A DNA stretch of 64,000 nt, taken from Candidatus Nitrotoga arctica. GTDB taxonomy: Bacteria; Pseudomonadota; Gammaproteobacteria; Burkholderiales; Gallionellaceae. Both the position numbers and the translations under genes were made by a program. Under the pieces are notes generated by a model. That model worked only from the letters and a program-made list of their open reading frames with translations. It made no database searches and was not told where the DNA came from. The stretch is from positions 2,728,001 through 2,792,000 of the forward strand of contig NZ_OU912926.1 of assembly GCF_918378365.1 (NCBI RefSeq), written 5' to 3'. Each line of letters opens with the position of its first letter. Position 1 is the stretch's first letter. Shown here piece by piece: positions 8,010 to 18,800 of this stretch.

Positions 8010-10127
8010 ATGAGACATTATAAAAACGCAGTCAAAAACCTTGTTTTGCTTGTTGTCGCAGCATTTGCGGTTTGTGCGTTAACTGCCCATGCACAAAGCA
8101 ATACCAATGCGCAAAACGCTAACACACAAAATGCTAGCGCAGCAAATAGCATACAGTCGCTCAGCGTCAGCGCTGCACCGGGCGGCAAGCTGGTGCTTAA
8201 ATTGGGTTTGAAGAATACGCTTACCAATCCGCCTTTAAATTTTGCAATCAGCAATCCGGCTCGCATAGTATTTGATTTCCCCAATACAACAAATGGGCTA
8301 GGCAAATCGACGCAGAAATTTGGCGTAGGTGAATTGCATAGCGCCAATATCGTGCAATCAGACAATCGCACCCGCTTGGTGATTAACCTCAATCAAACAT
8401 TGGTTTATGACGCTCAAACACAGGGAACTAACCTGCTCATTACCCTGCAGGGCAAAGTTCCTGCGGCATCAGCGACAACAGCTACTGCACGATTTGCTGA
8501 GGCGAAGTCAGGTACCCAGAAATATAGCCTGCGTGATATTGTTTTTCGTCGTGGTGGGAATGGTGAAGGACGCATCCAGATAGACTTGTCTGATCCGGGT
8601 GTGGGTATAGGGGTTAAGCAGCAGGGTAAAAGCCTGATCGTGGACTTCATGAATACCAGTCTACCGCGCAACCTGCAACGTAAACTTGATGTAGTGGATT
8701 TCGGCACGCCAATACAAGGAATCGATACATTCATGCAGGGTGACCATGTGCGCATGGTCATCGAACCCAAGGGTTTGTGGGAGCACGTCGCATACCAGAC
8801 GGATAACAAGTTTATCGTGGAAATAAAAGCAGTGGCGGATGACCCGAATAAACTATTGAAAAATAGACAGATAGGTTATGCGGGCGAAAAATTGACATTG
8901 AGCTTCCAGAATATTGCAGTGCGCGAAGCACTGAACGTTATTGCCGACTTTACTAATCTGAACATGGTGATCAGCGATTCCGTTAGCGGTAATCTCACCT
9001 TACGACTTAAGGATGTACCGTGGGATCAAGCATTACAAATCATTCTTGATTCACGCGGCTTGGACATGCGCAAGAACGGCAACGTGATCCAGGTTGCCCC
9101 GCGCGAGGAATTAGCAACCAAGGAAAAACTTAATTTAGCCGCGAATCAAGAAATCTTCGACCTTGAAGCTATCCACACGGAAAGTTACCGACTTGCTTAT
9201 TCAAAAGGAGTGGAAATTGTCGCTTTGCTACAGAGTCCCACCCAGCGCATGCTCTCTAAACGTGGGAGCGCAGTGGTGGATGCACGCACTAATACTGTGT
9301 TCGTTCAAGATACGCCATCGCGTTTGGAGGAAGTACGCAAACTGATCAAGCAAGTTGACGTGGCGGTGCGCCAAGTAATGATTGAAGCACGTTTTGTTGA
9401 GGCAAGCGATACATTTACTCGAACCTTGGGCGGAAGATTAAGCTATACCGGGCCACCTCCACCTGGAGGCGGGTTTTCCATAGGTGGTGATCAACGTGGC
9501 TCTATAGGCGGCAGTGCTGGTGGTGGGGCAGTTAACCTGCCAGGAACCCCCGGGCTAATTGGTACTGGTGTGGTGACAGCGATGCTTTTCAACTCATCGG
9601 TGACCAAAATATTAGGATTGGAGTTGCAGGCATCCCAACTGAATGGAATAACTAAAAATATTGCTAGTCCTCGTGTGGTGACTGCAAATGGAACTGAGGC
9701 GATAATTGAACAAGGTGTCCAAATTCCCTATCAGACAGTTAGCCTCCAAGGAACAAATGTGTTATTTAAAAAGGCAATTTTAAGCCTTATCGTGACTCCT
9801 CAAATCACGCCTGATGATAATATCAACATGAAAGTAGAAGTAACTCAGGATTCTGTGGGCGAGATAATCAACACGACAACAGGGGGGGTGCCCAGTATTA
9901 ATACGAAGAGAATCAGTACCCAAGTATTGATTGATAATGGGGGGACTGTTGTTATTGGCGGAGTCTACATTCAAGACGAGTTAAGATCGACTCCTAAGGT
10001 GCCGCTGTTAGGCGATATACCGATTCTTGGATGGCTATTTAAAAGTCAAACTAATACGAGTAACAAAAGGGAGTTATTGGTTTTCATTTCCCCCAAAATC
10101 CTGAGTGATAGCTTGAACCTGCGTTAA
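8010..10127 (+). CDS. pilQ: Type IV pilus secretin PilQ
   Basis: The 705-residue outer membrane secretin has a signal peptide (ending near AHAQS), two AMIN domains that bind peptidoglycan (about residues 50-280), a secretin/TonB N-terminal short domain with 'VREALNVIADFTNLNMVIS', an N1 domain, and the C-terminal secretin pore. The pore region shows VPLLGDIPILGWLFKS. A Gly-rich loop at about residues 480-515 is typical of the gate or cap region. It closes the pil operon and a strong hairpin terminator follows. Confidence 0.97.
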   Translation: MRHYKNAVKNLVLLVVAAFAVCALTAHAQSNTNAQNANTQNASAANSIQSLSVSAAPGGKLVLKLGLKNTLTNPPLNFAISNPARIVFDFPNTTNGLGKSTQKFGVGELHSANIVQSDNRTRLVINLNQTLVYDAQTQGTNLLITLQGKVPAASATTATARFAEAKSGTQKYSLRDIVFRRGGNGEGRIQIDLSDPGVGIGVKQQGKSLIVDFMNTSLPRNLQRKLDVVDFGTPIQGIDTFMQGDHVRMVIEPKGLWEHVAYQTDNKFIVEIKAVADDPNKLLKNRQIGYAGEKLTLSFQNIAVREALNVIADFTNLNMVISDSVSGNLTLRLKDVPWDQALQIILDSRGLDMRKNGNVIQVAPREELATKEKLNLAANQEIFDLEAIHTESYRLAYSKGVEIVALLQSPTQRMLSKRGSAVVDARTNTVFVQDTPSRLEEVRKLIKQVDVAVRQVMIEARFVEASDTFTRTLGGRLSYTGPPPPGGGFSIGGDQRGSIGGSAGGGAVNLPGTPGLIGTGVVTAMLFNSSVTKILGLELQASQLNGITKNIASPRVVTANGTEAIIEQGVQIPYQTVSLQGTNVLFKKAILSLIVTPQITPDDNINMKVEVTQDSVGEIINTTTGGVPSINTKRISTQVLIDNGGTVVIGGVYIQDELRSTPKVPLLGDIPILGWLFKSQTNTSNKRELLVFISPKILSDSLNLR

Positions 10128-10141
10128 AAAATGGGTGTATG

Positions 10142-10178
10142 AACTTAAAAAGCCCGGCTATGCCGGGCTTTTTAAGTT
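10142..10178 (+). terminator. Rho-independent terminator after pilQ
   Basis: A nearly perfect palindrome (AACTTAAAAAGCCCGGC, loop TAT, and its complement) ends in a T-run. It closes the pil operon and separates it from aroK, which starts 11 bases later. Confidence 0.9.
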
Positions 10179-10188
10179 GTAGAACAAA

Positions 10189-10791
10189 ATGAACACGGTA
10201 ATTTTCAGCTACAATTCGATCATGTATCCTATTAATAAAATACACCCCAAGCGTCTTTCCGGCAACATCTTCCTTGTAGGAATGATGGGGGCAGGGAAAA
10301 CTACCGTAGGGAAATTACTCGCCCAGCAGTTAGGCAAGATTTTTGTAGACAGTGATGAAGAAATTCAGCAGCGTACTGGCGTAACTATCCCGCACATCTT
10401 TGATGTTGAAGGTGAGGCTGGTTTTCGTCAACGTGAAGCAAGCATAATTCAAGACTTGGTACTGCTCGACAACATCGTTTTAGCGACGGGGGGTGGCACG
10501 GTATTGAATGAGAATAGCCGCGTTGCATTGTGTTGCAATGGCATAGTGGTGTACCTGAAAAGCACAATTCATGACCTCTGGCAGCGAACCCGCCATGATC
10601 GCAATCGCCCGTTATTGCAAACAGCCGACCCACACGCCAAACTGAAAAATATGTATGAACAGCGCGATCCACTATATGCACAAGTGGCCAATTTGGTTAT
10701 GCCTACCGGCAAACAAAGCGCGCAAAGTCTAGTTTTGCATTTGCAGCAAGAGCTAAACCGATTTTCGAAATTAAGTCATAATAACCATTGA
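10189..10791 (+). CDS. aroK: Shikimate kinase
   Basis: The enzyme phosphorylates shikimate with ATP in the chorismate pathway. It has the Walker A motif GMMGAGKTTVG, the substrate-binding DSDEEIQ segment, RxRE-type residues in GFRQREASI, the GGGT motif in ATGGGTVL, and the lid RNRPLL. The annotated frame gives 200 residues, but a second ATG at 10222 would give the more usual length of about 189. Neither has a strong ribosome binding site. Order pilQ-aroK-aroB is the classical arrangement. Confidence 0.95.
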   Translation: MNTVIFSYNSIMYPINKIHPKRLSGNIFLVGMMGAGKTTVGKLLAQQLGKIFVDSDEEIQQRTGVTIPHIFDVEGEAGFRQREASIIQDLVLLDNIVLATGGGTVLNENSRVALCCNGIVVYLKSTIHDLWQRTRHDRNRPLLQTADPHAKLKNMYEQRDPLYAQVANLVMPTGKQSAQSLVLHLQQELNRFSKLSHNNH

Positions 10792-11062
10792 GATTACTTT
10801 AAATCATGACAGCAGCGCATTTCCGTGCACCCGACTAATAATTCTACCCATTTTTAAATATAGAAAAACGAGCAATTTTGTTGGAAAGTCAGCTATTCAA
10901 AAGTAGTTTCCGCTCAAACCTATTGGGTTTTAACCTGCGCTGGAATCTTGGAATCCCAGAAATAACGGAGCAATTCATTCAGTCTGCGTCTGTACTCCTT
11001 CACAAGGTTATAGCTTTGCCCGCCATTCATTATGCAATCTTAACTAGAAGTTCTCAAAACTT

Positions 11063-12151
11063 ATGCAAACATTAACCGTTGGGCTGGCAGAGCGTAGTTA
11101 TCCTATTTATATAGGCAGTGACTTACTAGGATGTGCAGAATTACTATTACCGCACTTGCCCCACAAAAGAGCGGCAGTGGTGACCAACACTACCGTGGCA
11201 CCATTGTACTTGGACCCCCTGCGCGCCACGCTGCAAGCTCATGGCGTGAACATGATACCCATCATCTTGCCGGATGGTGAACAACATAAGAATGCAGAAA
11301 CGTTAGGGCTAATTTACGATGCACTGCTTTCCCATCGATGCGAACGCAACACACCATTGATCGCCTTGGGCGGGGGAGTGATAGGCGACATGACAGGCTA
11401 TGCTGCCGCAACCTATTTGCGCGGCGTTCCTTTCATTCAAATTCCCACCACTCTGCTGGCACAGGTGGATTCATCGGTCGGCGGCAAGACCGGTATCAAC
11501 CACCCGTTGGGTAAGAATATGATAGGTGCGTTTTACCAGCCGCAAGTTGTGCTTGCCGACATCACCACATTGAATACATTGTCGGATCAGGAGTTACGCG
11601 CGGGCATTGCGGAAGTCATAAAATACGGCCTGATCCGCGATCTATCTTTCTTCGAGTGGCTGGAACAAAACATGGAAAAATTATTGGCACGCGATGCGGA
11701 TGCGCTGCAATACGCTATCACACGCAGTTGCCAAAACAAGGCCGAGGTAGTCGCTGCAGACGAGCGTGAAAATGGAGAACGCGCCCTGCTTAACCTAGGC
11801 CATACCTTCGGTCACGCTATCGAGACAGGTATGGGTTATGGTGCATGGCTACATGGCGAGGCAGTTGCTGCAGGTACCATTATGGCTGCCGATCTGTCGT
11901 GTCGCCTGGGTTGGCTAAGCAAGGAAGATACGGATCGCATCCGTGGTTTGTTTGAACGCGCTGGCTTACCGGTAATCGCGCCTGCTTTGGGAGTGGAGAA
12001 ATACCTGCAATTGATGGGCCTGGACAAGAAAGTGGTTGGCGGCAAAATCCGTTTCGTGCTGCTTAAAAGCATCGGTTGTGCGGTGATAAGCGGGGACGTA
12101 CAGCCGGAATTGTTGCGGCAAACTTTGGTGGCGAACAGCGCGCATGGCTGA
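11063..12151 (+). CDS. aroB: 3-dehydroquinate synthase
   Basis: The 362-residue NAD-dependent enzyme converts DAHP to 3-dehydroquinate, the second step of the shikimate pathway. It shows [44 protein letters not shown] and the metal-binding GHTFGHAIE and HGEAVAAG segments. Its last 8 bases overlap the start of dgt. The 271-base gap before it holds no convincing gene. Confidence 0.97.
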   Translation: MQTLTVGLAERSYPIYIGSDLLGCAELLLPHLPHKRAAVVTNTTVAPLYLDPLRATLQAHGVNMIPIILPDGEQHKNAETLGLIYDALLSHRCERNTPLIALGGGVIGDMTGYAAATYLRGVPFIQIPTTLLAQVDSSVGGKTGINHPLGKNMIGAFYQPQVVLADITTLNTLSDQELRAGIAEVIKYGLIRDLSFFEWLEQNMEKLLARDADALQYAITRSCQNKAEVVAADERENGERALLNLGHTFGHAIETGMGYGAWLHGEAVAAGTIMAADLSCRLGWLSKEDTDRIRGLFERAGLPVIAPALGVEKYLQLMGLDKKVVGGKIRFVLLKSIGCAVISGDVQPELLRQTLVANSAHG

Positions 12152-13265
12152 ACTTGCACCTTATGCGGTAACAGAGGGCAACACACGCGGCAGAATTGAG
12201 CGTGAGGAAGCGCCTTTTGGACGCAGCGAATTTCAACGTGATCGTGATCGCATCATCCATTCCACCGCCTTCCGTCGCCTGGAATATAAGACTCAGGTAT
12301 TTGTTAACCATGAAGGCGACCTATTTCGCACCCGGTTGACTCACAGCATGGAAGTAGCACAAATCGCCCGCTCCATCGCGCGCTATCTGAAATTAAATGA
12401 AGATCTGGTGGAGGCTATATCGCTCGCTCACGATCTCGGCCACACACCATTCGGCCACGCCGGGCAGGATGCACTCAATGCCTGTATGAAGGATTACGGT
12501 GGCTTCGAGCACAACTTGCAATCGCTACGCGTGGTGGACGTACTCGAAGATCATTATGCCGCCTTCGATGGACTCAATCTGTGCTTCGAAACGCGCGAGG
12601 GTATTCTCAAACATTGCTCGCCGGTAAATGCCGCCAAGCTGGGTGCAGTGGGCGAGCGTTTCCTTAAGCAGCAGCGTCCTTCGCTGGAAGCGCAGATCGC
12701 CAATTTGGCCGATGAAATCGCCTACAACAACCATGATGTGGATGATGGGCTCCGCTCCGGATTAATTACACTGGAGCAATTTACCTCGGTGCGCTTATTT
12801 GCCAGTCATCTCGATGCTGTACGACTAGCCTACCCCGGCCTAGCCGAGCGCCGCCTGATTCACGAAACGATACGGCGCATGATTAATACACTTGCAACAG
12901 ATTTAATCCATGAAACTGAAAAAAATATTCAGACTTATGCTGTGCATGACATCGCTGAGGTCCGCGCCGCGCCGCCGCTGGCAGCATTTAGTGCCGAAAT
13001 CTATGACCAACAGCGCGAACTCAAAGCCTTTCTGCGTACGCATTTATATCGTCATTACCGCGTCATGCGCATGAGCGCCAAGGCGCGCCGCATCATCAGC
13101 GACCTATTTCAAGTATTCATGGAGGATAGCCGCCTGCTGCCTCCGCAGTTTCAGCAGCAGGCGCAAGCCGACCGTGCCCGCACCGTGTCCGACTACATCG
13201 CCGGTATGACTGATCGCTACGCCATCAAAGAGCACCAAAGGTTGTTTGCCGTTGAAGAAGGATGA
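12144..13265 (+). CDS. dgt: dGTP triphosphohydrolase-like HD protein
   Basis: The 373-residue protein belongs to the deoxyguanosinetriphosphate triphosphohydrolase family. It has '[20 protein letters not shown]', the first HD-type metal ligand in RLTHSMEV, the HD pair in [15 protein letters not shown], and a later Asp in [13 protein letters not shown]. It should hydrolyse dNTPs to deoxynucleosides and triphosphate. The position after aroB, with overlapping ends, is common in betaproteobacteria. Confidence 0.93.
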   Translation: MAELAPYAVTEGNTRGRIEREEAPFGRSEFQRDRDRIIHSTAFRRLEYKTQVFVNHEGDLFRTRLTHSMEVAQIARSIARYLKLNEDLVEAISLAHDLGHTPFGHAGQDALNACMKDYGGFEHNLQSLRVVDVLEDHYAAFDGLNLCFETREGILKHCSPVNAAKLGAVGERFLKQQRPSLEAQIANLADEIAYNNHDVDDGLRSGLITLEQFTSVRLFASHLDAVRLAYPGLAERRLIHETIRRMINTLATDLIHETEKNIQTYAVHDIAEVRAAPPLAAFSAEIYDQQRELKAFLRTHLYRHYRVMRMSAKARRIISDLFQVFMEDSRLLPPQFQQQAQADRARTVSDYIAGMTDRYAIKEHQRLFAVEEG

Positions 13266-13529
13266 TTCCCGCTCTACTTCAATAATGAAGTCTGCGTCAT
13301 TCCACAGACTTCTAAACTATTCAGCATAGATCGGATTAACGATAAACAAGGATACCTTGGATTCAAGCTCGAAGTGCGCCATTCCATATGCACGGTTGAT
13401 CAAAGAATACCTGCTGCGAAGTTTTTTATACGAATTAAGATTCAAGTTACTATCCCCGCAAAAAACATGAGAATTTTTCAATCCATGCCAACTGCGGAAC
13501 TTCCCTTATATAATGCCGCACCCTGAAAC

Positions 13530-16500
13530 TTGGCTGTACTTAATTTTTCCATGCTGTTTTCTTCCTCACACTCCCGTCCACGTTACACCCATCTGTATGG
13601 CTCGTCCGATGCCCTGGCTCTGGCGCAATATGCCGAGCTGCATGTGCCGCTGGTGGTAATTGCCGCCAGCGCACTGGAAGCGCAGCGACTGGTGGAAGAG
13701 ATTCCGTTTTTCTCTCCTGAGCTGCGTGTACATCTGTTGCCGGATTGGGAAACGCTGCCCTATGATCACTTCTCGCCGCATCAGGATCTCATCTCCGAGC
13801 GACTTGCTACGCTGCATCATATTCGCAGCCAGTCGTGTGATGTGATCGTCGTCCCGATAACCACTGCGCTATATCCGTTGTCCCCAGTGGAATATCTGGC
13901 TGCGTTCACATTCTTTCTTAAGTGCGGCGAGAAACTGGACATTGCCCAGTTGCGTGAACAAATGACATTGGCCGGTTATACCCATGTTCAGCAGGTGCTG
14001 ACACCGGGCGAATACTGCGTGCGTGGTGGTTTGATTGACCTTTTCCCGATGGGCAGTAGTGTGCCTTACCGCATCGACTTGTTCGATGACGAAATTGATA
14101 CTATCGCGACCTTCGATGTAGATACCCAACGCACCATTTATCCAGTGCGGGATATTCGCCTGTTACCGGCGCGCGAGTTTCCACTGGATGAGGCCGGACA
14201 AGCATGTTTTCGTCAAAATTTCCGCGATCGTTTCGAGGGTGATCCATCCAAAGCAAGCATTTACAAAGGTGTGAGCCGTGGCATCGCGCCCGCCGGGATT
14301 GAATATTACCTCCCCTTGTTTTTCGAGCGAACTGCCACATTATTTGATTATTTGCCTGCACATGCCACGCTGTGCATGCATCACAATGTGGATGCTGCCA
14401 TTGCCACTTTTGCGAAAGATGCGCAGTCGCGCTACAACCTGCTTCGCGGTGACCCGCAACGTCCTTTACTGGAACCACACGAATTGTTTTTGAACGCAGA
14501 AAGTTTCTTTGTTGCTGCGAAAAATTTCAAACGTATCGATCTCATCACAAATACTCCCTCTTCCTCCCAAACTGACAATTCCGAGCAGAAAGAATGCGTA
14601 GAAGAGACTCCCCCTACTCTCTTTCAAGAAGAAAAGACACATAAAACCCTTACTTCTTGCGCTACCAAAAAATTGCCCGGCATCGCGGTAAATCGGCGCG
14701 CCGACATTCCGACACATGCACTTCAAAGCTTTCTACAAGATTACGCTGGCCGGGTATTATTGCTCGCCGACAGTTTGGGGCGGCGCGAAATAATGGCCGA
14801 GTATTTGCGCGAATACGGCCTGGTACCTGCACTGTGTGATAACTATGCGCAATTTCTCGCCGGTAACGATCACTTCATGCTTACCGTAGGGGCGCTGCAG
14901 AATGGTTTCATTCTGCAAGATGAACAATTAGCAATTATCACAGAAAGTGAGCTGTATGCCGCGCAGCCACGCAGCCGAATTGCGCGCACCACAAAGAAAA
15001 GCAATGTGGAAGGAATGCTGCGCGACCTGTCGGAGCTCAAGCCGGGCGATCCTGTGGTGCATGAACAGCATGGCATCGCGCGTTATCATGGCCTGATAAA
15101 CCTTGATCTCGGCGAAGGCGAGAACGAATTTTTGTTGCTGGAGTACGCCGGTGGAGACAAGTTGTATGTTCCAGTGGCACAGCTGCATGTAATCAGCCGT
15201 TACAGTGGTGGAGCCCCGGAAACCGCACCGTTGCATAAGTTGGGCAGCGGCACTTGGGACAAGGCCAAACGTCGCGCCATGCAGCAGGTGCGCGATACCG
15301 CTGCCGAATTGCTCAATCTGTATGCCCAACGCGCCACGCGCAAAGGTCACCAATTCAAACTGTCACAACATGATTACGAGGCGTTCGCCGCCGGTTTTGG
15401 TTTTGAAGAAACACCTGATCAGGCCGCCGCCATTGAGGCGGTGGTCACTGATCTGCAGAGCGGCAAACCCATGGATCGGCTAATCTGCGGCGATGTGGGT
15501 TTTGGTAAAACGGAAGTGGCGCTGCGTGCTGCCTTTATTGCGGCGATGGATGATAAACAAGTAGCAGTACTGGTACCCACCACGCTGCTCACAGAACAAC
15601 ATTTCCAGAACTTCTGCAATCGTTTTGCCGACTGGCCCATCAAAATTGGCGAACTGTCGCGCTTCCGCTCCGCTAAGGAACAGGCTCAAACACTGAAAGA
15701 CATGGAAGATGGCAAGCTAGACATTATCATCGGCACGCACAAGCTGATCCAGAAGGGTATTAAATTCCATAACTTGGGACTGATCATCATCGACGAGGAA
15801 CACCGTTTCGGCGTGCAGCAGAAGGAGCGCCTCAAGGCGCTACGCGCCGAAGTTGACGTGCTCACCCTGACCGCCACGCCTATCCCGCGCACGCTGGCAA
15901 TGTCTTTGGAAGGCCTGCGCGATTTCTCGGTGATTGCCACTGCACCGCAGCGCCGTCTGTCCATCAAGACCTTCGTCAGCAACTACAGCCAGGGCGTCAT
16001 CCGTGAAGCGGTGCTACGCGAACTGAAGCGCGGCGGACAAATCTATTTCCTGCACAACGAGGTAGACACCATCGCCAATATGGCGGAAAAACTGGGTACT
16101 TTACTGCCTGAAGCACGTATCCGAGTAGCGCACGGCCAGATGGGAGAACGCGACTTGGAAGCGGTCATGCGTGATTTTTACCAACAGCGCTTTAATGTGC
16201 TGCTATGCACCACCATCATTGAAACCGGCATTGATGTACCCAGTGCCAATACCATCATCATGAACCGCGCGGACCGTTTTGGATTGGCGCAGCTACATCA
16301 GTTGCGCGGCCGGGTTGGGCGCTCGCACCACCAAGCGTATGCCTATTTATTGGTGGACAATATGGAGGGACTGACCGCACAGGCGAAGAAAAGATTGGAA
16401 GCTATCCAGGCCATGGAGCAACTAGGAAGCGGTTTCTATCTTGCGATGCATGATCTGGAAATTCGCGGCGCGGGCGAGGTGCTGGGCGAGTCACAAAGCG

Positions 16501-17036
16501 GTGAGATGCATGAGATTGGTTTTTCACTCTACACGGATATGCTCAACGCGGCCATTACCTCGCTCAGACTGGGCCATGAACCGGACATGGCCCACCCACT
16601 TGGGGTCGCCACCGAAATTAACCTGCATACCCCCGCCTTGCTGCCCAACAATTATTGCGGCGACATTCACCAACGGCTGGTGCTGTACAAACGTATGGCC
16701 AACTGCACCACATCAGAAGAACTGGACGACATGCATCAGGAGCTGATAGACCGCTTCGGTCTACTGCCGCCGCCTGCTCATACATTGCTTGATTGCCACC
16801 GTCTGCGCATCGCTGCCAAGCAGCTCGGCATTGTCAAGGTGGATGCTTCCAGCGAGGCGATTCAAATTCAGTTCATGCCAAATCCGCCCATAGATCCGAT
16901 GCGCATCATCACGCTCATCCAGAGCAAGCGCCAATACAAATTGAATGGTCCGGACAAACTGAGAATTGAATTAAAATACGGCGATGTCGGCCAGCGTGTG
17001 TTGGCAATCAAGAACTTTTTTCATGAGCTATCATAA
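13530..17036 (+). CDS. mfd: Transcription-repair coupling factor
   Basis: Mfd removes stalled RNA polymerase from DNA lesions and recruits the UvrA/B repair proteins. The protein has UvrB-like N-terminal domains (about 1-330), an RNA polymerase interaction domain with 'PVVHEQHGIARYHGL' (about 500-570), RecG-like helicase motifs (GDVGFGKTEVALRAAF, DEEHRFGV, TATPIPRTLAMSLEGLRDFS, QLRGRVGRS), and the C-terminal TRCF domain. The listed start is TTG; an ATG at 13551 would shorten it by seven residues, and neither has a good ribosome binding site. A polar insertion of about 35-45 residues, rich in Ser/Thr/Glu, lies near 14550-14685. Confidence 0.97.
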   Translation: MAVLNFSMLFSSSHSRPRYTHLYGSSDALALAQYAELHVPLVVIAASALEAQRLVEEIPFFSPELRVHLLPDWETLPYDHFSPHQDLISERLATLHHIRSQSCDVIVVPITTALYPLSPVEYLAAFTFFLKCGEKLDIAQLREQMTLAGYTHVQQVLTPGEYCVRGGLIDLFPMGSSVPYRIDLFDDEIDTIATFDVDTQRTIYPVRDIRLLPAREFPLDEAGQACFRQNFRDRFEGDPSKASIYKGVSRGIAPAGIEYYLPLFFERTATLFDYLPAHATLCMHHNVDAAIATFAKDAQSRYNLLRGDPQRPLLEPHELFLNAESFFVAAKNFKRIDLITNTPSSSQTDNSEQKECVEETPPTLFQEEKTHKTLTSCATKKLPGIAVNRRADIPTHALQSFLQDYAGRVLLLADSLGRREIMAEYLREYGLVPALCDNYAQFLAGNDHFMLTVGALQNGFILQDEQLAIITESELYAAQPRSRIARTTKKSNVEGMLRDLSELKPGDPVVHEQHGIARYHGLINLDLGEGENEFLLLEYAGGDKLYVPVAQLHVISRYSGGAPETAPLHKLGSGTWDKAKRRAMQQVRDTAAELLNLYAQRATRKGHQFKLSQHDYEAFAAGFGFEETPDQAAAIEAVVTDLQSGKPMDRLICGDVGFGKTEVALRAAFIAAMDDKQVAVLVPTTLLTEQHFQNFCNRFADWPIKIGELSRFRSAKEQAQTLKDMEDGKLDIIIGTHKLIQKGIKFHNLGLIIIDEEHRFGVQQKERLKALRAEVDVLTLTATPIPRTLAMSLEGLRDFSVIATAPQRRLSIKTFVSNYSQGVIREAVLRELKRGGQIYFLHNEVDTIANMAEKLGTLLPEARIRVAHGQMGERDLEAVMRDFYQQRFNVLLCTTIIETGIDVPSANTIIMNRADRFGLAQLHQLRGRVGRSHHQAYAYLLVDNMEGLTAQAKKRLEAIQAMEQLGSGFYLAMHDLEIRGAGEVLGESQSGEMHEIGFSLYTDMLNAAITSLRLGHEPDMAHPLGVATEINLHTPALLPNNYCGDIHQRLVLYKRMANCTTSEELDDMHQELIDRFGLLPPPAHTLLDCHRLRIAAKQLGIVKVDASSEAIQIQFMPNPPIDPMRIITLIQSKRQYKLNGPDKLRIELKYGDVGQRVLAIKNFFHELS

Positions 17037-17130
17037 ATCGTTTAGCTTCGTTACAACCATTGTCATACAGTCTTTGAGGGAATGAGAAGTCGTCTTTTCT
17101 CATCGCACCCAAATAAAATTCTATAAGCAC

Positions 17131-17967
17131 ATGAACTTCATTATTCAAGGCATTCAAGACATCGCCCCTGCTCATTTAACCTATCTTGCCGGGTTGACCA
17201 CCGCATCCCGCATTGAACAGACCTCGACCCATACCTACCGACTGTATGATGCCAAGCCGCATGATGCCGTTGCTGCTTATTGTCACGAACACCAATTCGA
17301 CTATGGCTATGTCCGTCCAAACCAGCATCTATCAGACTTTGGTTTGGTAGTGATGGACATGGATTCCACCCTCATCTCCATAGAATGTATCGACGAGGTG
17401 GCCGATATGGTCCACATTAAGCCGCAGGTAGCGGCCATCACTGAAGCCGCGATGCGCGGCGAGATTGATTTCAGTGAGAGCCTGTGTCGCCGTGTGGCAT
17501 TGCTGGCTGGGCTGGAAGAAAGTGCATTGCAACGCGTGTATGACGAGCGTCTACAGCTCAATCACGGTGCTGAAGCCCTGTTGGCGAAACTAAAAGAATA
17601 CGGTATCAAGACCATGTTGGTGTCGGGTGGCTTTGACTTTTTCGCTGACCGCTTGAAACAACGTCTGGGTCTCGACTACGCGCATGCCAATACACTGGAA
17701 ATCATCAACGGCCAACTTACTGGTAAAGTACTCGGGGGTGTTCTCGACGCACAAGGTAAAGCTGATTGGTTGGTGCGTATCCGCGATAAATTGAAGCTTA
17801 AAGCGGAACAGGTTATTGCTATGGGCGACGGCGCCAACGATCTCAAGATGATGGCGCAAGCGGGCGTCAGTATCGCCTATCACGCCAAGCCGATAGTACT
17901 CGCACAGGCCAGTTATGCGTTTAACTTTGTGGGACTGGATGGGTTAGTGAATTTATTTGACAATTAA
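17131..17967 (+). CDS. serB: Phosphoserine phosphatase
   Basis: The 278-residue HAD-family enzyme makes serine from phosphoserine. It has an N-terminal ACT-like segment (about 1-75), the nucleophile motif DMDSTLISIE (about 72-81), motif II in LVSGGFDFFADRL, and the Mg-binding MGDGANDLKMM. Length is normal. It stands alone after mfd. Confidence 0.96.
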   Translation: MNFIIQGIQDIAPAHLTYLAGLTTASRIEQTSTHTYRLYDAKPHDAVAAYCHEHQFDYGYVRPNQHLSDFGLVVMDMDSTLISIECIDEVADMVHIKPQVAAITEAAMRGEIDFSESLCRRVALLAGLEESALQRVYDERLQLNHGAEALLAKLKEYGIKTMLVSGGFDFFADRLKQRLGLDYAHANTLEIINGQLTGKVLGGVLDAQGKADWLVRIRDKLKLKAEQVIAMGDGANDLKMMAQAGVSIAYHAKPIVLAQASYAFNFVGLDGLVNLFDN

Positions 17968-18040
17968 GTTCAATATCTTTAATTAAGCATCGGACATAAA
18001 AAACATACTTTACAATTAGCCAGAAGAGAAACCTGACGTC

Positions 18041-18751
18041 ATGGATTTTAAAGAGTTTATTCTGTCTTTTAAGACACATACTGCGCCTATTCCGTTCACC
18101 GAGAAATTACGCAACGGCTTGATCGGTGGACTTGCCATCCTGCTCTTGGGATTAGTGCTCAAATATTTGCCACAGGCCAACTATCCTTTTGTCATGCTGG
18201 GTTCAATAGCGGCCTCTGCGGTGCTACTCTTTGCTGCACCCCATAGTCCGATGGCGCAACCATGGCCTGTGTTCGGTGGCCATTTAATTTCGGCGCTAGC
18301 AGGTTGGTTATGCAGCCAGTTCATTAGTGACCCATTATTAGCCGCAGGCTGTGCCGTGGGATTGGCGATCTTTCTGATGCATTACCTGAATTGCCTACAT
18401 CCCCCGGGTGCATCCACGGCGCTCACGTTAGTGCTGTTCAGTGCACAATTTCACCCTATGGGTTGGCCATGGGTAGTATGTATCGTGCTGGCGAATATCG
18501 TAATTTCCTTGCTACTGGCATTACTGATCAACAACCTTCTGCCTGGCAGGAGTTACCCGGTGCGGCATACTCCCCAACCCATAGTACCAACAGATACTCG
18601 ACCCAAGCACGTCCAACTGAAACAGACTGATATCGAATGGGCACTGACTCAAATGGATGGCGTGATCGACGTCAGCGAAGAAGACCTGGTCGAGATCTAC
18701 GAGCTAGCCATTAACCATGCACGGAATCGTGACGGTAAAATTAGCGCTTGA
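18041..18751 (+). CDS. HPP-family integral membrane protein
   Basis: The 236-residue protein has about four to five membrane helices in residues 25-175 and the family signature HPPGAST at about residue 126. A soluble C-terminal tail of about 60 residues follows. HPP proteins from cyanobacteria and chloroplasts have been reported to transport nitrite; whether this one does is unknown. No CBS domains are fused here, unlike in some bacterial members. It lies just upstream of a hemerythrin gene in the same direction. Confidence 0.85.
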   Translation: MDFKEFILSFKTHTAPIPFTEKLRNGLIGGLAILLLGLVLKYLPQANYPFVMLGSIAASAVLLFAAPHSPMAQPWPVFGGHLISALAGWLCSQFISDPLLAAGCAVGLAIFLMHYLNCLHPPGASTALTLVLFSAQFHPMGWPWVVCIVLANIVISLLLALLINNLLPGRSYPVRHTPQPIVPTDTRPKHVQLKQTDIEWALTQMDGVIDVSEEDLVEIYELAINHARNRDGKISA

Positions 18752-18800
18752 TCCGTTGCCATAGCACGTTTGTGATTATTTGTAATGCAAAGGAACCGAG

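Noticed and set aside
10878..11075. 65-codon frame before aroB
   Set aside because: It overlaps the aroB start, and its translation does not resemble any protein.
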